From the NCBI GenBank assembly GCA_965153455.1, contig OZ234504.1, positions 3,038,001-3,102,000 of the forward strand: DNA of 64,000 nt, read 5' to 3'. The DNA is from Sphagnum compactum. Lineage: Eukaryota > Bryophyta > Sphagnopsida > Sphagnales. The notes under the pieces were generated by a model. That model did no database searches. It was not told the origin of the DNA and saw nothing but the letters and a program-made list of their open reading frames with translations. The translations under genes were made by a program, and so were the position numbers. Shown piece by piece: positions 1 through 11,667 of this stretch (its first letter is position 1; each line of letters opens with the position of its first letter).

Positions 1-1040
1 TGGAAGACAAAAAACATCTTACAACTACAAAGTCTCAAGAATCGGTAAAATTGACTATTGATAACCCCCAGCTTCGCAGTCATTGAGATATTGGAATGAA
101 CATGAGGCATTCTAATCATTTCAATACCTGCATACTCTGGTTGAGAGCGTTTGTCAAAAATGTCACAGGATAAAACTTGAGGACTCTGTCTCACAGTTAG
201 ATCCAAGAAATTACAAGAAAAGCCTTTAAATGTACAATTCAACTCACAAGAGGTTTTTGGGTATATGCCGCTACCAAAAAAGTCTTGGCCCAGGACAGAA
301 CAAAGCACAAAAGGGTAAAGGGATGTTCCAATAAAACATAGTAGAGCATTTGTGCGACAATCATAAATCTTGGAGTAAGGAGAGTTATCAATCTCTGTTT
401 GACAGAACAGAAACGTGATACACAAGACAACATAACAGTACAGACACAGAACTTTGGAACCACTTACAACCCAACAGAAGAGACAGGAAGAAACACAGTG
501 AGGGAGAGACGCTTGAGACAGCATTTTGTAAGAATTTGCTTGAAGTAGGCTTTGACCTAAAACCCTATGCCATGGACAAAGGAAGTGGAATTTGAAAGAA
601 AACAGAGTGGGAGCGTGTGAAGTGGGTGGAAACACAATCAAGAATGAAAGACTAAGACATAAAACTAACAGAACTCAGCATACGAAACACCAGAGGACTA
701 GGGTACCCTGTGAAATACATAAGGAAGACAACTGAAGGAGATTTAAGAAACAAATGCAGGAGAAAGCCATGTGTCCACCCAGAAAAAAGAACAAAGACAA
801 CAGCAAAAACTAAGAAAGCATGAAGAGCTCAAGTTGTCATGTGCTCTATGTCACACAGGTGATTTGCCTGGTGTGTTCAGAACCTGATACTATGAGTCAG
901 TGAATGCTTATGGAAGGTGTCATGGCAAAAGGCACATCAACTAAAAACAAATAAAAATTGATCTGAGTAATATTGTTGTCTGTATGGTCAAACTAGAACC
1001 TGTAAGTGACACTGGGACTAAAGAGAGTATGTGCAACTAC
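1..1040 (-). other. Probable ATG7 intron reaching the window edge
   Basis: After the donor at 1040 (GTAGTTG on the minus strand) no ATG7 coding sequence could be recognised down to position 1. The next expected ATG7 exon is absent, so this is most simply one long intron. Short open frames here resemble no family I know. Confidence 0.6.
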
Positions 1041-4000
1041 CACACCAGGGAAGATCCTCTTCAGATTCTCAGCTGCTGCATCAGCCTTCAGCTTCCCACC
1101 ATTTAAGCTGTCCTCATGCATGAAAAGAGACTGGCGAAGCGGGTTAGACATGGCTACTCGACCATAGTCTACGAGTGTGATATGCCGCACTCCCCATGCC
1201 TGTTTCACAATTCATTGACAATGAGATAGAGATGAGAGGCAACTGCGGTGTCCCAACATCTCATGTCAACAAAAACCTTTTCCATGAAGCAAGTACTTCA
1301 CACAGTGACTAGAAAGAGGGTTGCCTAGCTCTTACAGAATTGTTCTCCCTGAACTGCATACAGCACTCATACAACAGTCATGATCCAGCAGAACTGTACC
1401 AACCATGAGACCACGTGCCACTTGACAGCCCAGAGTGCCTGCACCCAGAAGCAAGCACTTTGTTGACGCCAAGCGCACCAAATCAAGGGATGGCAGCAAT
1501 CGCCACCTCATCAGTTTAAGATTCAGATCTGCTGCTGATTCTGCCAACCTGCCACGTCCCCAACTACAACAGTTATAAAACTATAATTTGAGAGGCAGCC
1601 ATTGGCTTTTTCTGCTACCCTGAAAAGTTAAGGTTGCCAAAGAATGCACAAAAGGTTACACTTGTCTCTCACTAAATATGGGAAACTAAAATCAAACTCT
1701 GAATTCTTTCTTTAAAGAACATAAAGCCCCGCACCAGATAGAAAGAATTGGGTGACTTTAATTTGGCTCAGAGTGCAAACAGAAAACATGCCTAATGGGG
1801 TCCATGGAGGATGCAAGGTGGACAATCCGAGGTCCATGGCGACCTCGCAAGTTGCGTTCCCACCCTACAGCTGCTGGTACATCCTTCACCTCTTTCCACT
1901 CTGCATGCACTTCACGTTGGTTATGGAAAGTAGTCATAAAGATAGACAAATAAGAAGCTGAGCATTCTACCATGAAGCACCTAATAGTTTGAACAGTGAT
2001 CAAAGTTACAAAGATAGGTTAAATGACAGAATGCTTCATCACAGTACAGCAGACCTGGTAGGGAAGGCAAAGCCACATCGAAAACTGGACAATGTTCAAG
2101 ATCCACTTGACCCCTCCTTTCTCTGTAGCAAAGAACTTGCACACGTGTGACATCCCAGCGAACACTTGCCAGTGCAAGCAGGTTACGCAGAGGCCACCCT
2201 GGATTCGTTGCCAAATGGCAAGGGTCATAGAATGCCAGCACCACCTGCCATGTTACCACATGACTGATACACATGATGGACTAAATCTGCATGCATTTGT
2301 CTAGAACATCAATAGTCACTTGTATGTTTCCTGAGACTTACAACCAGGGTATGCAACACCTTGAGGAAGTGACGGTTATTCACAGTCCATAAAGAAGCTG
2401 GCTACTAAAGAGGAGGTGGAGGCTACGGGGATCTACAAAGTCTGACCTTCCCACCATCTTGTTGAACAATTGCCCAGTCTTTCAAAGGCCGAGCCCTCAC
2501 ATCACTATTCAGTGTTATATGCAGCAGAAATGCACTTGAGCCTGCAATCCACACATCCTGGTGTCAAGCACTCTCATTTTTACGGCCTAATCATTCACAA
2601 GAACACAAAATCACAAAGGGAGACAGATCATTTATCAGACCTACTGCAAGTGTAGACATATATGAGTATCCTGCACATTTTATATGCTTATGATCAGTTG
2701 ATGGCATAATGAGTCAACAAACTGAGGAATTCCAGACAAAACTTTCATGGTAGCAACTTGGCCCTAAGATTTGCAAAGAGATGTGGGGTTTACTTGCCCC
2801 TGATGGCAATGCTCGCCACTCGGTGCATGCTGCCAATATCCCTGCAGCCTGACAAACCAAGAAATCAATGTCTGCTTGACAATGTCTACACAGGTATGGC
2901 ACATGTACAACCCATCATCCCTCAAAGCCTGGATGCAGTTGAGCTGATTGGTGTGCTGACATACAAGCTTGGATTGCTTATGTAAAGGTACTCTCCAGAT
3001 AATTCACCTCGTCTTTGTTGAAAACTTCAGAGGCTGGCTGGCTTGAAGCAGTTGTGGCAGGTGGAGTCATCACCAGCCCAGGGAACGCAAACCAGTAAGT
3101 GAAAGTCCACTTCTTCAAGTCAGCATATGAGATCACAAGAAACCTGTTTAAGAGGTCTGTATTCTCTTCAGCTCTTCCTGAACAGATATCATCCCAAATC
3201 TGTAAAGAAGAAAAAAAAATTGAATTATGTCAAACAGCTGAAGTCCAGATGATATAAAATGGCCATCGATGTGAGAGTGCTAAGAAGTGTATACCCTCAA
3301 ACAAAAAGAATACAAGACACTCAAGGGAATAAACCTGTTGGGTTGCTTCTGACATCAATTGCTGTCTGTCCAGGGCCTGGAAGCTCTCAAGTGTGTTTGT
3401 GTTGTAGAGGATTCCTGGCACTGGAAGGCGGTTTCGATTACTGTGAACCTCAACAGCAGTGTTGTTCATGTCAGCTGTCTCAGGAGGAAGTGATTCCAGC
3501 AAAAGCTGTAAGTGAGATGGAACCTGTGGATGGCTACATGGTGCAAAGAAACCTGCAATCACCCCCACCCTAACACATCAAACTAGCCATTTCTCTTCAC
3601 TGAAGTTGTACACCTCACTCTCATACCTGCAATCTAGTCTGTTTAAGCAGACCACCATGACATTTTTCAATAGAGGGGCTTATAGATCAAGTAAGAACAG
3701 GTAGCATATGAGCTTGAACAAAAAGCTCTTGAACTTTGTATTTCGACTCTGATATCTGCAAAACCTCAGCACTCCTTTCTGGGCTAGCAGGCAAGATTCA
3801 GAGTGCACTAAGGCACATATTTTCAATCCATCCTTACCAAAGAACCAAAGATATAGACTTGTGCAGTGTCAAGCAATCACTTACACTACCCAAACACCAG
3901 ATTGCTCTTTCCAGCTAAAATGGAAAATGACAACCAGATTCCTTTGCATATCCAAAATAAACACAAGAAAGTATGAACCCAAGCACACACTTGAGATACC

Positions 4001-4450
4001 TTTTCAAGCGCATACTTTTATCAGCCGCAACTAAACCCAAGATGGGGTTTAGCTGGATGCACGTGCAGCCATTGCTTAAGTCAATTAAGTGTTCAAGTTC
4101 GAAGGACATACTCACAAGTTAGACAATCAAGCATGTATCAAACACATCATCATAGCAAGTAATTCAGAATGCATGCAACACATAGAGACATAAATGCTTG
4201 ATTGGAGCTCTTTATAGTTTTAAAACTTCTCCTTGACCCACACAACATTTTCCATGTCTAACATCAGAAATTGAGAGGAAAGAGTGATGCCATCATGATC
4301 TGTACCAGAAATGGGAATTGGATGCTCAGCCAAGCGCTGAGTGTTGAGCTTGAAGGAAGCAAGACGGTGCCAAAAACTCTCATCTGCTGCACTCTGCCAT
4401 GCTGCAAACTGCAGCACTGATGCTTCTGGAGGTGTTGTTGTAATGCCCAT
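1041..4450 (-). CDS. ATG7: ATG7, autophagy E1-like activating enzyme (5' part, runs off left edge)
   Basis: ATG7 is the cytosolic E1 that activates ATG8 and ATG12 with ATP and passes them to ATG3 and ATG10. Nine phase-consistent exons are seen (minus strand): 4306-4450, 3335-3552, 3008-3199, 2794-2848, 2447-2541, 2055-2244, 1792-1873, 1404-1548, 1041-1199, together 427 codons. Landmarks: [15 protein letters not shown] near the N-terminus, [38 protein letters not shown], then the ThiF core with SMDPIR, the nucleotide-binding GAGTLG (residues 361-366) and [18 protein letters not shown]. The ATG at 4450 is the only start giving the conserved N-terminus in exon 1. The remaining 40% or so, including the catalytic cysteine and the ATG8/ATG3-binding C-terminus, lies beyond position 1. 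Exon 4 has an alternative donor at 2743, but 2794 fits the family length better. The intron after exon 7 appears to be GC-AG. Confidence 0.93.
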
Positions 4451-4900
4451 CTTTCCAGCTACTTCTCAGAATCCACTGCTTATGAGGAGAGGCAGGACAG
4501 TCCACTAACCTTCAAGGCAAACAGCAACATAACAAACAACCCTTTAAAGAGACCTTTCCCAACTCCAAATATGCAAATCCAAAACCTTTTGTCCCTGAGA
4601 TATAATGCAAGCAACAAAGGAGGAACAAGCCTAATATATATATATGATGTCTTAGAAGGTGTTGATAATTGGACTACATGCAAAGAAGATTTCTAGAATA
4701 TTGTGTCCGTTCATCAAAGGTTGACAGTAGAGCCTAGTCATGAGACCTATGCTATGCCACTACTTACCTCAGCCTTGTGGTCAAATTCTCATAGATTGGC
4801 TCTGCAAGTCCTTGCTCACAAGTCAGCAGGCTTGCATTGAGAGCAATCCACTTGAAACTACCAGGCTTTGGTTTGCACCCTCATTTTTTTGCCGGACCTA

Positions 4901-5232
4901 CATCAAAACCCATATAAACAACATGTTGGTCAATCCTCCCCGCATGGCAAACCACCTAATTTCAACTTGAGAAAATCAAAATCTGCAGCGCTAGCTAGAC
5001 AATGCTTACCTGGGAATCTAATATGTATATATATACACACAAGGAAAGAATTTAAGCATCATCAAGCCCATGTAAACAACATATTGGTCAATCCTCCCAG
5101 CATGGCAAACCCTAACAATCACCTTGAAAAAATCAAAAATCTGTCACGCTAGCTAGACGACACTTACTGGGAATCTAATACACACACACACACACACACA
5201 CACACGCAAGGGAAGAATTCAAGCATGATGAA
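4901..5232. repeat. Tandem duplication, about 158-bp period, two copies
   Basis: Copy 1 (4901-5058) and copy 2 (5059-5232) share, in order, CCCATRTAAACAACAT, TTGGTCAATCCTCCC, GCATGGCAAACC, GCTAGCTAGAC, GGGAATCTAATA, a TATA/CACA tract and AAGGRAAGAATT. In copy 2 the tract has expanded into a CA microsatellite. Confidence 0.85.
5180..5206. repeat. (CA)n microsatellite
   Basis: About 13 uninterrupted CA units inside the second copy of the duplication upstream of ATG7. Confidence 0.95.
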
Positions 5233-5837
5233 GGCCATCCCCCATCCACCCACCCTTACAACCTTCTTCACACAAATTCCAGCATCAGATTTTTTTCAAT
5301 CCAAACAGCAAGAAGGGGGGGGGGGGAAACTCACAGAGCTAACGAAAGGAGAGACAGATGCACAAGAGAACCACAAATTCAGTGAGACTCTCTCTGCTCT
5401 GCTCCAGATGCAACAAAAATGTGTGTACTAGTCCTAGGGTTACAAACAAACAAAACCCAATCCAGTGAGTGAGTAATCCTAATAAAAGCCCACAAATTTG
5501 CTAGTATTCCAAAAACCCAGTTTCTGCTACTTGTCAAACAAACAAACAGAAAGAAAAACAAGAACATTTGGGAACAGGAGAGGAGTTTGCTGCTCTGCTT
5601 TACGTGCTGTTGTTGGTGGCGCACCTGTTGAGCAAAATGGAGAGGTAGAGTGATGCCTACACAAGGCTGGAACGTCTTGAACCCAAAAGAGGTTAGTAAT
5701 TTAGGGTTAGGTACCCTAAGCTAAAGAAGTTTTAGCAAATAGCCCTAAATTAATTCCAATGACACAATAAAAATAAATAAGTAACCCCAGTTTATAAATG
5801 GGTGTATTGGGTCGAGGATTTTTTCCATTTTTCCTTT

Positions 5838-5909
5838 GTTCCCAACAAGTTCCCAATGTGTTCCCAACAAGTTCCCATTATGTTCCCATTATGTTCCCTA
5901 GGTTCCCGA
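5838..5909. repeat. 11-bp minisatellite, GTTCCCAACAA-like, about 7 units
   Basis: Consecutive 11-base units all begin GTTCCC and vary in the last five bases (AACAA, AATGT, AACAA, ATTAT, ATTAT). Two shorter units follow. It marks the change from the ATG7 upstream region to AT-rich gene-free DNA. Confidence 0.9.
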
Positions 5910-8900
5910 TGTAAAAAGAGTGTGAAAGTTAAATGGAGGATCATCTCTTCTCATTAGTTTCTTTTCCAATTAGCATTGATCCTAATAATAAGCAATCATT
6001 TCAAAGACTTAAAGAAAAGGTTCAAACACTCAATAATGATTCATCTTAAATTGGTTTAATGTCCAACAACTTTCTCACTTTAGGTTTGTATAAGTTGTCC
6101 TTCCTTGTTGATGATGAGTCATCCTTTGGACAATTTCAAATTATAATTTGTCTAATTGAAAGAGGGATGAAAAGGCATCTTTTGGGATGTGTGTTTTTAT
6201 AGCTGTTTTTTTTTTTTTCAACATCATATGTATAAACAAATTTTCAATATTCTTTTGTAATAATTTGTATCCCTATCTTTTTCCAATTCAATTTCAATTC
6301 AATTCAATTCCAATTGCATGCAATTTCATTCAATGTTTTCATTTGAATGGAATTTTTTTTCACATTTTTTAAAAAAATTCATTAATTGATTGTCATTATT
6401 AGTGCATAGCAACCTGAAGCCCAAGTTAAAAGTATCTCCCTAGTACTTACACCTATAAATTGTTGTGTTAATTAATAGTCAATTTATTTTTATTGCCTAT
6501 GTTTTAGGGTTTTTTCTTCAATTTTGTGATATCAAGCATTTGTCAAACTTTTCCAAAAAAAATTGAACTTGGATTAAAAAGTCACAAGTATTCACAATTA
6601 TCCTTTTTTTAAAATTTACGAAATAATTAAAAGCAAGATGGTCTTATTGTATTTAAAGAAAAAAAATTGTTTGTTTTATGACTTTTTTAGGATTTTGTGA
6701 TATAGCCAAAATGGCGATCATCCAAAAAATAATTTAGACAAATTGCATTACATATTATATATGAAAATAAATTTTAAAATAACATCCTTCCATATTGGCG
6801 GCTACCTACTTTTATTTAGATCATAAAATTTTGATGATTTGGGGGGAAAATGTTGATATATGGTGAATTTGGGCCATTATTTCCATTAAAAATCCTTTGC
6901 ATAGGTTGAAAACATATTTTTCAAGTTGAAATTTGGTCAAAATTTGTTAGCAAAAAATCATGAAAAGTTCCAAAAGTTATGAAATGATGTAGATATCATT
7001 TGGTTCACATTTTGGAGAATGTTCATTTAATGTCATTTGGCATTGAAAGATTCAAAAGATTAGAACATGCTAGAAATAGGGAGTTGAAATCAAACTCATA
7101 CATTAAGAAATTTCCCTTAATTAAAAGGCCTATAGTTTCATTCTTTAAGTCACTAGAAGTACACATTCCTCTTTTCAGTGTAAACAATATATGAAGTCCA
7201 TAAGGATGCAATCACAATCCAACAAGCCAAAAAGGGCATTAGATTGCAAAGAAAAATAGTCAAAATTGGATAAATATTTATGTTTTGTCATTAAAGCCAT
7301 GGCAATCATTACAAGTTATTGTTTTTTCCTTGATGTGAATGTTAAGGAATTCAAACCAAAAATCCATTTGATGACATTTTAAATTTAAGTTTTGATATAG
7401 GACCTCTAAAAGTGAACACCCATGGCATCAAATAGAAATCAATTTTGTAAAGGACTATCAAAAGGGCTCATATAATAAAACACGTTTGATGGGGAAAAGC
7501 TTATGAAGATAAAAACCTATTAATCACATTTTTAAAACACTCATACCCTAAAATATGTGGAAATTTAAAACTTTAAAAATTCAAAGAACTTTCCAAAATT
7601 GAGAATATTTAAAACTTCAAAAGTCATTTGCCACAAGTAAATGGGGTAAAATGTACATGGTGTGTTAAGAAAAACTATAATTTATTATACAAGAAAACAT
7701 AAGAATGCAAAAATTTAAAAATTGGTTTTGATTTGAAATTATTATCATTTTAAAATACGAATCACTGAATTTATAAGGAATTAGGACACTTTCAAAAATT
7801 CATATTTATTCAAAAATGATAAACAAAAAAACATGTCATGTACTTAGATAACTATAAACATTTATTATAACAAGTTGCAAAATAAATTGTTCCAAAATTC
7901 ATTCATATGAAGGAAAAACATTTTGGGAAAAAGGACATACAATCCTTTTTTAAAGTAATTATGTTGGCTCATTGTATCTTGTTTGCACCCATAGGCTAAA
8001 GACATAAAATAATACATAAATTTTTTATCCAAAGAACTGAGCATTAAAATAAATGGTTTTTTCAAAACTACTCCAAACCTTCTAGAAGGCCTTTGCAAAA
8101 AGGCTAGCCAACAAAAAAAAAAAACCCTTCACATAAAGACAAATTTGTGCCCAAAACCCATCAAGATGCACTTAAACATTTTACAAGGAAATATATTTTC
8201 ATTCTTATTGTGCAACATTTTCTTTCACAAATAGAACGAAGAGATCATGCGCATGAAACTCAAGTTGGAAAAGGGTTCAAGTCAAAAACATTTGTCTCCT
8301 ATGAGATTAGTGAATATTGTACTTTACGTTATCTAATAGTAAAATCCTCCAAATAAAGCAAAGACAACTCCCCTAGAAAAAACATAATGGAAATTTACAA
8401 CCACATAATGAGTATGATATAGAATAATGTCCAACCCAAAAATCACCAATATTCTTTCAATAAGAATAGAATAGGTGCCCTTATTCGCATGGAGGCCAAA
8501 ATTTGGTTTTCCTTTGTCCTTTCAATGCACCTCCCTCGTAACCATACATGACAATCATTCACACAACAAGATTAATATTTTAAAAACAAGTTCATATGAT
8601 CCAACTATTTGATAATCACGAGCATGCCCAAAACATCGATGCTACAAACAATGGACATTTTTATTATGAAACAAGTTTGAAATCCAACTTTTACAAATAC
8701 ATACATGTTTGCCAAAAATAATAATGTTAAAAATAATGGATAATTTTATTATGAAACCTAATCCAATCTGCAATTTATGAATTGGCTTATGTGTTTAAAA
8801 AATATGAAAAACCCTTCAGCCAATGTTTAAGGGTTGGAATGGAACCAACAACCACCTTTGAAGGAAAAATGTTCCTAGATGCTATCATCCCCATTAACCA

Positions 8901-11415
8901 AATTCGTCATCTTCAATTCTTAAAACCTAACACACAACACAAAACCTTGGAAAGAAATTAATGAATCATCTTAGATCAAACAACCCTTCAATTGGCAAAA
9001 TAAGTTTGTCATTTCATTGTGTTTTTTCATGATAGTTCCCCAAAAATCACATAATCCCCAAGGAATGTCAAAACACCATAAAATCCCCAAAGATTTCCCA
9101 AAGATTTCACATAATCTACAAATAATTCCCAAAGACCATAAAATATTAATGTCATAATTTCCCACAAATGCATTTTGATCTACCACCCTCCTTCCACCAC
9201 ATTTACCCACATTTGGCACTTCCACAACTTTCCCAATGACACTCAACATCAATGTGACAAACCTTGCATTCCTCAACCATCACATCATTTTTAGGTGCCC
9301 ACCTTAAAGTTAATGCAAAAATATTAAGACCTGCCCTAAAACCCCAATCTCCACATTAAAATTGTAAAAACCCAAATACAAAACATAAAAACCCTAAAGT
9401 TTAGTGGTGTTATCATCCACCTCCAAAAACTTAATTTTACCCATACCATTTTCATTTTCTTCCATCAATATTTCTTTCATTTCCATGAACTATTCCATGG
9501 ACATCATTTTTCATCAAACATCATGAAGCTAATTTTTATAAATATTCACAAGCATCTCCAAGTTTCTTATGCTTAATAGACAATGCCACATGATGTGCAT
9601 ATATTTGCAATGTTGAACATTTTTTTGCTTCAGATTGTGACCCAACAATTCCTAGAATCTATCATGCTACAAATGCAAAATAAGAAAATTGTGATTAATG
9701 AACTTTCCACCATGCAAGAAGGTCTTTGCACTCATCATCACTTACTTTCCTTCTTTGTAGCGATTTAATTGTTTCTTGACCATTAATAGACCCATCCCTT
9801 CATGAGGTCATATTGCACTATAAGAATTCATGGTCTTTATTATTGGCAAAAATAGTCAAAAAGACCCCCCCCCATTGGTCTTTTTGCCCCCATGTCCAAC
9901 TTGACAAAAATGTTATTTTGCACAAATCGTTTTAGAATTGTTCATGTTGATTGTTCTCCTTTCCACTAAGGGGTTATAAAATATTTTGACTAATAAAATG
10001 GACCAATTATCAATTTGACATTGGTCAACTAAACCATCGTTTTAACTTGCATGGACATATGTTAATATCCAAACAAGTTCCCTACCATTCTTGGCATCTT
10101 GTTCATTTTGTTGGGTCCAAATAATGGTTTTTAACAAAATAGATTGACATAAATTTTTGATGGAATTTATGTGAATCCCACAATAATCTTGGTGTCATTT
10201 GATGCATATTGGCCACATTTATACATACCATGCACCGACAACTCCCTATGAATGGTGTTGTTAACTACAACACCCTACAAAAACAATGAAAATTAAGGTA
10301 ATTAATGGTCATAGTTGAGAAATTCCCACCTACATTTCTTACTTATGCAAGGAATTTAACATTTAACCCATATATTGTTAACACCTCATTCATTTGTAAT
10401 TCCACGGTCTCCAAATGTGTATACAATTTCAAACAAGCCAATGGTTACATGACCAAGTTACCAGTTATGGTTCAAAAACTAAACAATTAAAACAAGAGTG
10501 TTGATTCTTCCTTTTGACATTCACAGATCAAAATTCACCATAAAATGCTGCAAGATCCAAAAATCTCATAGATGAATTTCTCTTTGGTCTTTTTAACTAC
10601 CCTTGAAAAAATATCATTCATTAATTAATACCTCAATGAAAAATTAACAGAAAGATTCTACCTTATAATTAATCTTCTAAGGAATGGTGACTCTACAAAA
10701 GACAAATGCACCAATTCTTTAGTTAAAAACATGACAAAATTTCTTTTTCAAAGTGAATTTGATGATGATCATTCTTACCATAAGGAATATTATTCCCAAA
10801 AAATGATGTAATATAAGACAGGGTGAGTTTAGACCTTTGTTTTTTCATCTTTTATCTCCAAATCCAATAACCTTTTTCCATTGAATCCATTTGATCTATA
10901 TTTTATGGTGAATCATCTCCAAATGTTTTTGAATAGTTAAAATTTTATTGGCAAACTTGTAATTGATGATGTCTTTTTTGAGTCTTGCACGTGCAACAAT
11001 AGGGTAACACAATACACATATCAATTGTGCAAGTTCAAGATGGATTATCTTTAAAGGCGTGATTGGAGCACTAATTGTGGCATTAAAAGCCAATGTGGTG
11101 GCACTATGATTCTCTAACTTCCAAAAGTCTTGTTTTGCTAACAATGACAATAATGCTTCATAAGTTATAATGTGGTAAACATATTTACATATAAGGGAAT
11201 ATATATTGGGACTACCATCACAATAAAAAAAGGTTGATGCCATAGCAAAACCATAACAATCTAATTCATTTGGGTCATTTAAGTTTATATGTTCAAAGGT
11301 CAATCGAATTGTGAACTTGTAGGTCTATTATGCGATGCAAATCTTCGTTTTTTAAAAACCCTAACAAAAATCATATAAATCAACACCAACATTTGATAAA
11401 CAAAAAAACAAGGCA
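5910..11415. other. AT-rich intergenic DNA without a recognisable gene
   Basis: Very AT-rich and poor in CG dinucleotides, with many A and T runs. No splice-linked exons, tRNA or transposon ends were seen. The block at 6290-6360, rich in AATTCAATT units, resembles in reverse orientation the repeats at 40.0 and 49.2 kb. The longest open frame (minus, 10896-11303) starts at TTG and resembles nothing I know. Confidence 0.6.
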
Positions 11416-11423
11416 GAAATAAA
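11416..11423. repeat. Left 8-bp target-site duplication of the hAT element
   Basis: GAAATAAA directly abuts the left terminal repeat and is identical to 13933-13940. Confidence 0.9.
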
Positions 11424-11476
11424 CATGCCTCTCTATATACGGACATCTATTAATAGAATCCGTAAGTTTCGTATTT

Positions 11477-11602
11477 CATTTTCGTTGGGTGCCATTTTTT
11501 AACGGTATAAAAAAAAAACTTTATTTCAGTTTTGAAAGCCATTTTCGTAGGGTGCCGTTTTTTAACGGTATCAAAAAAAAACTTTATTTCAGTTTTGAAA
11601 GT
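11477..11602. repeat. 63-bp subterminal tandem repeat in the hAT element
   Basis: Two nearly identical 63-bp copies (11477-11539, 11540-11602) share CATTTTCGTWGGGTGCC, TTTTTTAACGGTAT, an A run and TTTATTTCAGTTTTGAAAG. hAT transposases commonly bind subterminal repeats, so these may be binding units. A duplication by chance cannot be excluded. Confidence 0.9.
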
Positions 11603-11667
11603 CCGTGGCGCATTTCCGGATCACCAAACAACGTTCCCTTGCCATTTACTGCATTCTTGCTCGACCG

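Larger units (their letters stand above)
4451..5700 (-). promoter_or_regulatory. ATG7 5' leader and promoter region
   Basis: This stretch lies upstream of the ATG7 start. It holds no recognisable protein gene. It contains a roughly 158-bp tandem duplication, a CA microsatellite and a poly-G run at 5316-5325. A 5' UTR intron is possible, because the leader next to the ATG is preceded by AG-ending pyrimidine stretches, but its ends cannot be placed without transcripts. Confidence 0.4.

Noticed and set aside
3259-3573. 104-codon plus-strand frame
   Set aside because: It is antisense to ATG7 exon 2, with no family resemblance.
10896-11303. 135-codon minus-strand frame next to the hAT insertion
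   Set aside because: It starts at TTG and has no known family; it is too weak to call a gene, although its length is slightly unusual.
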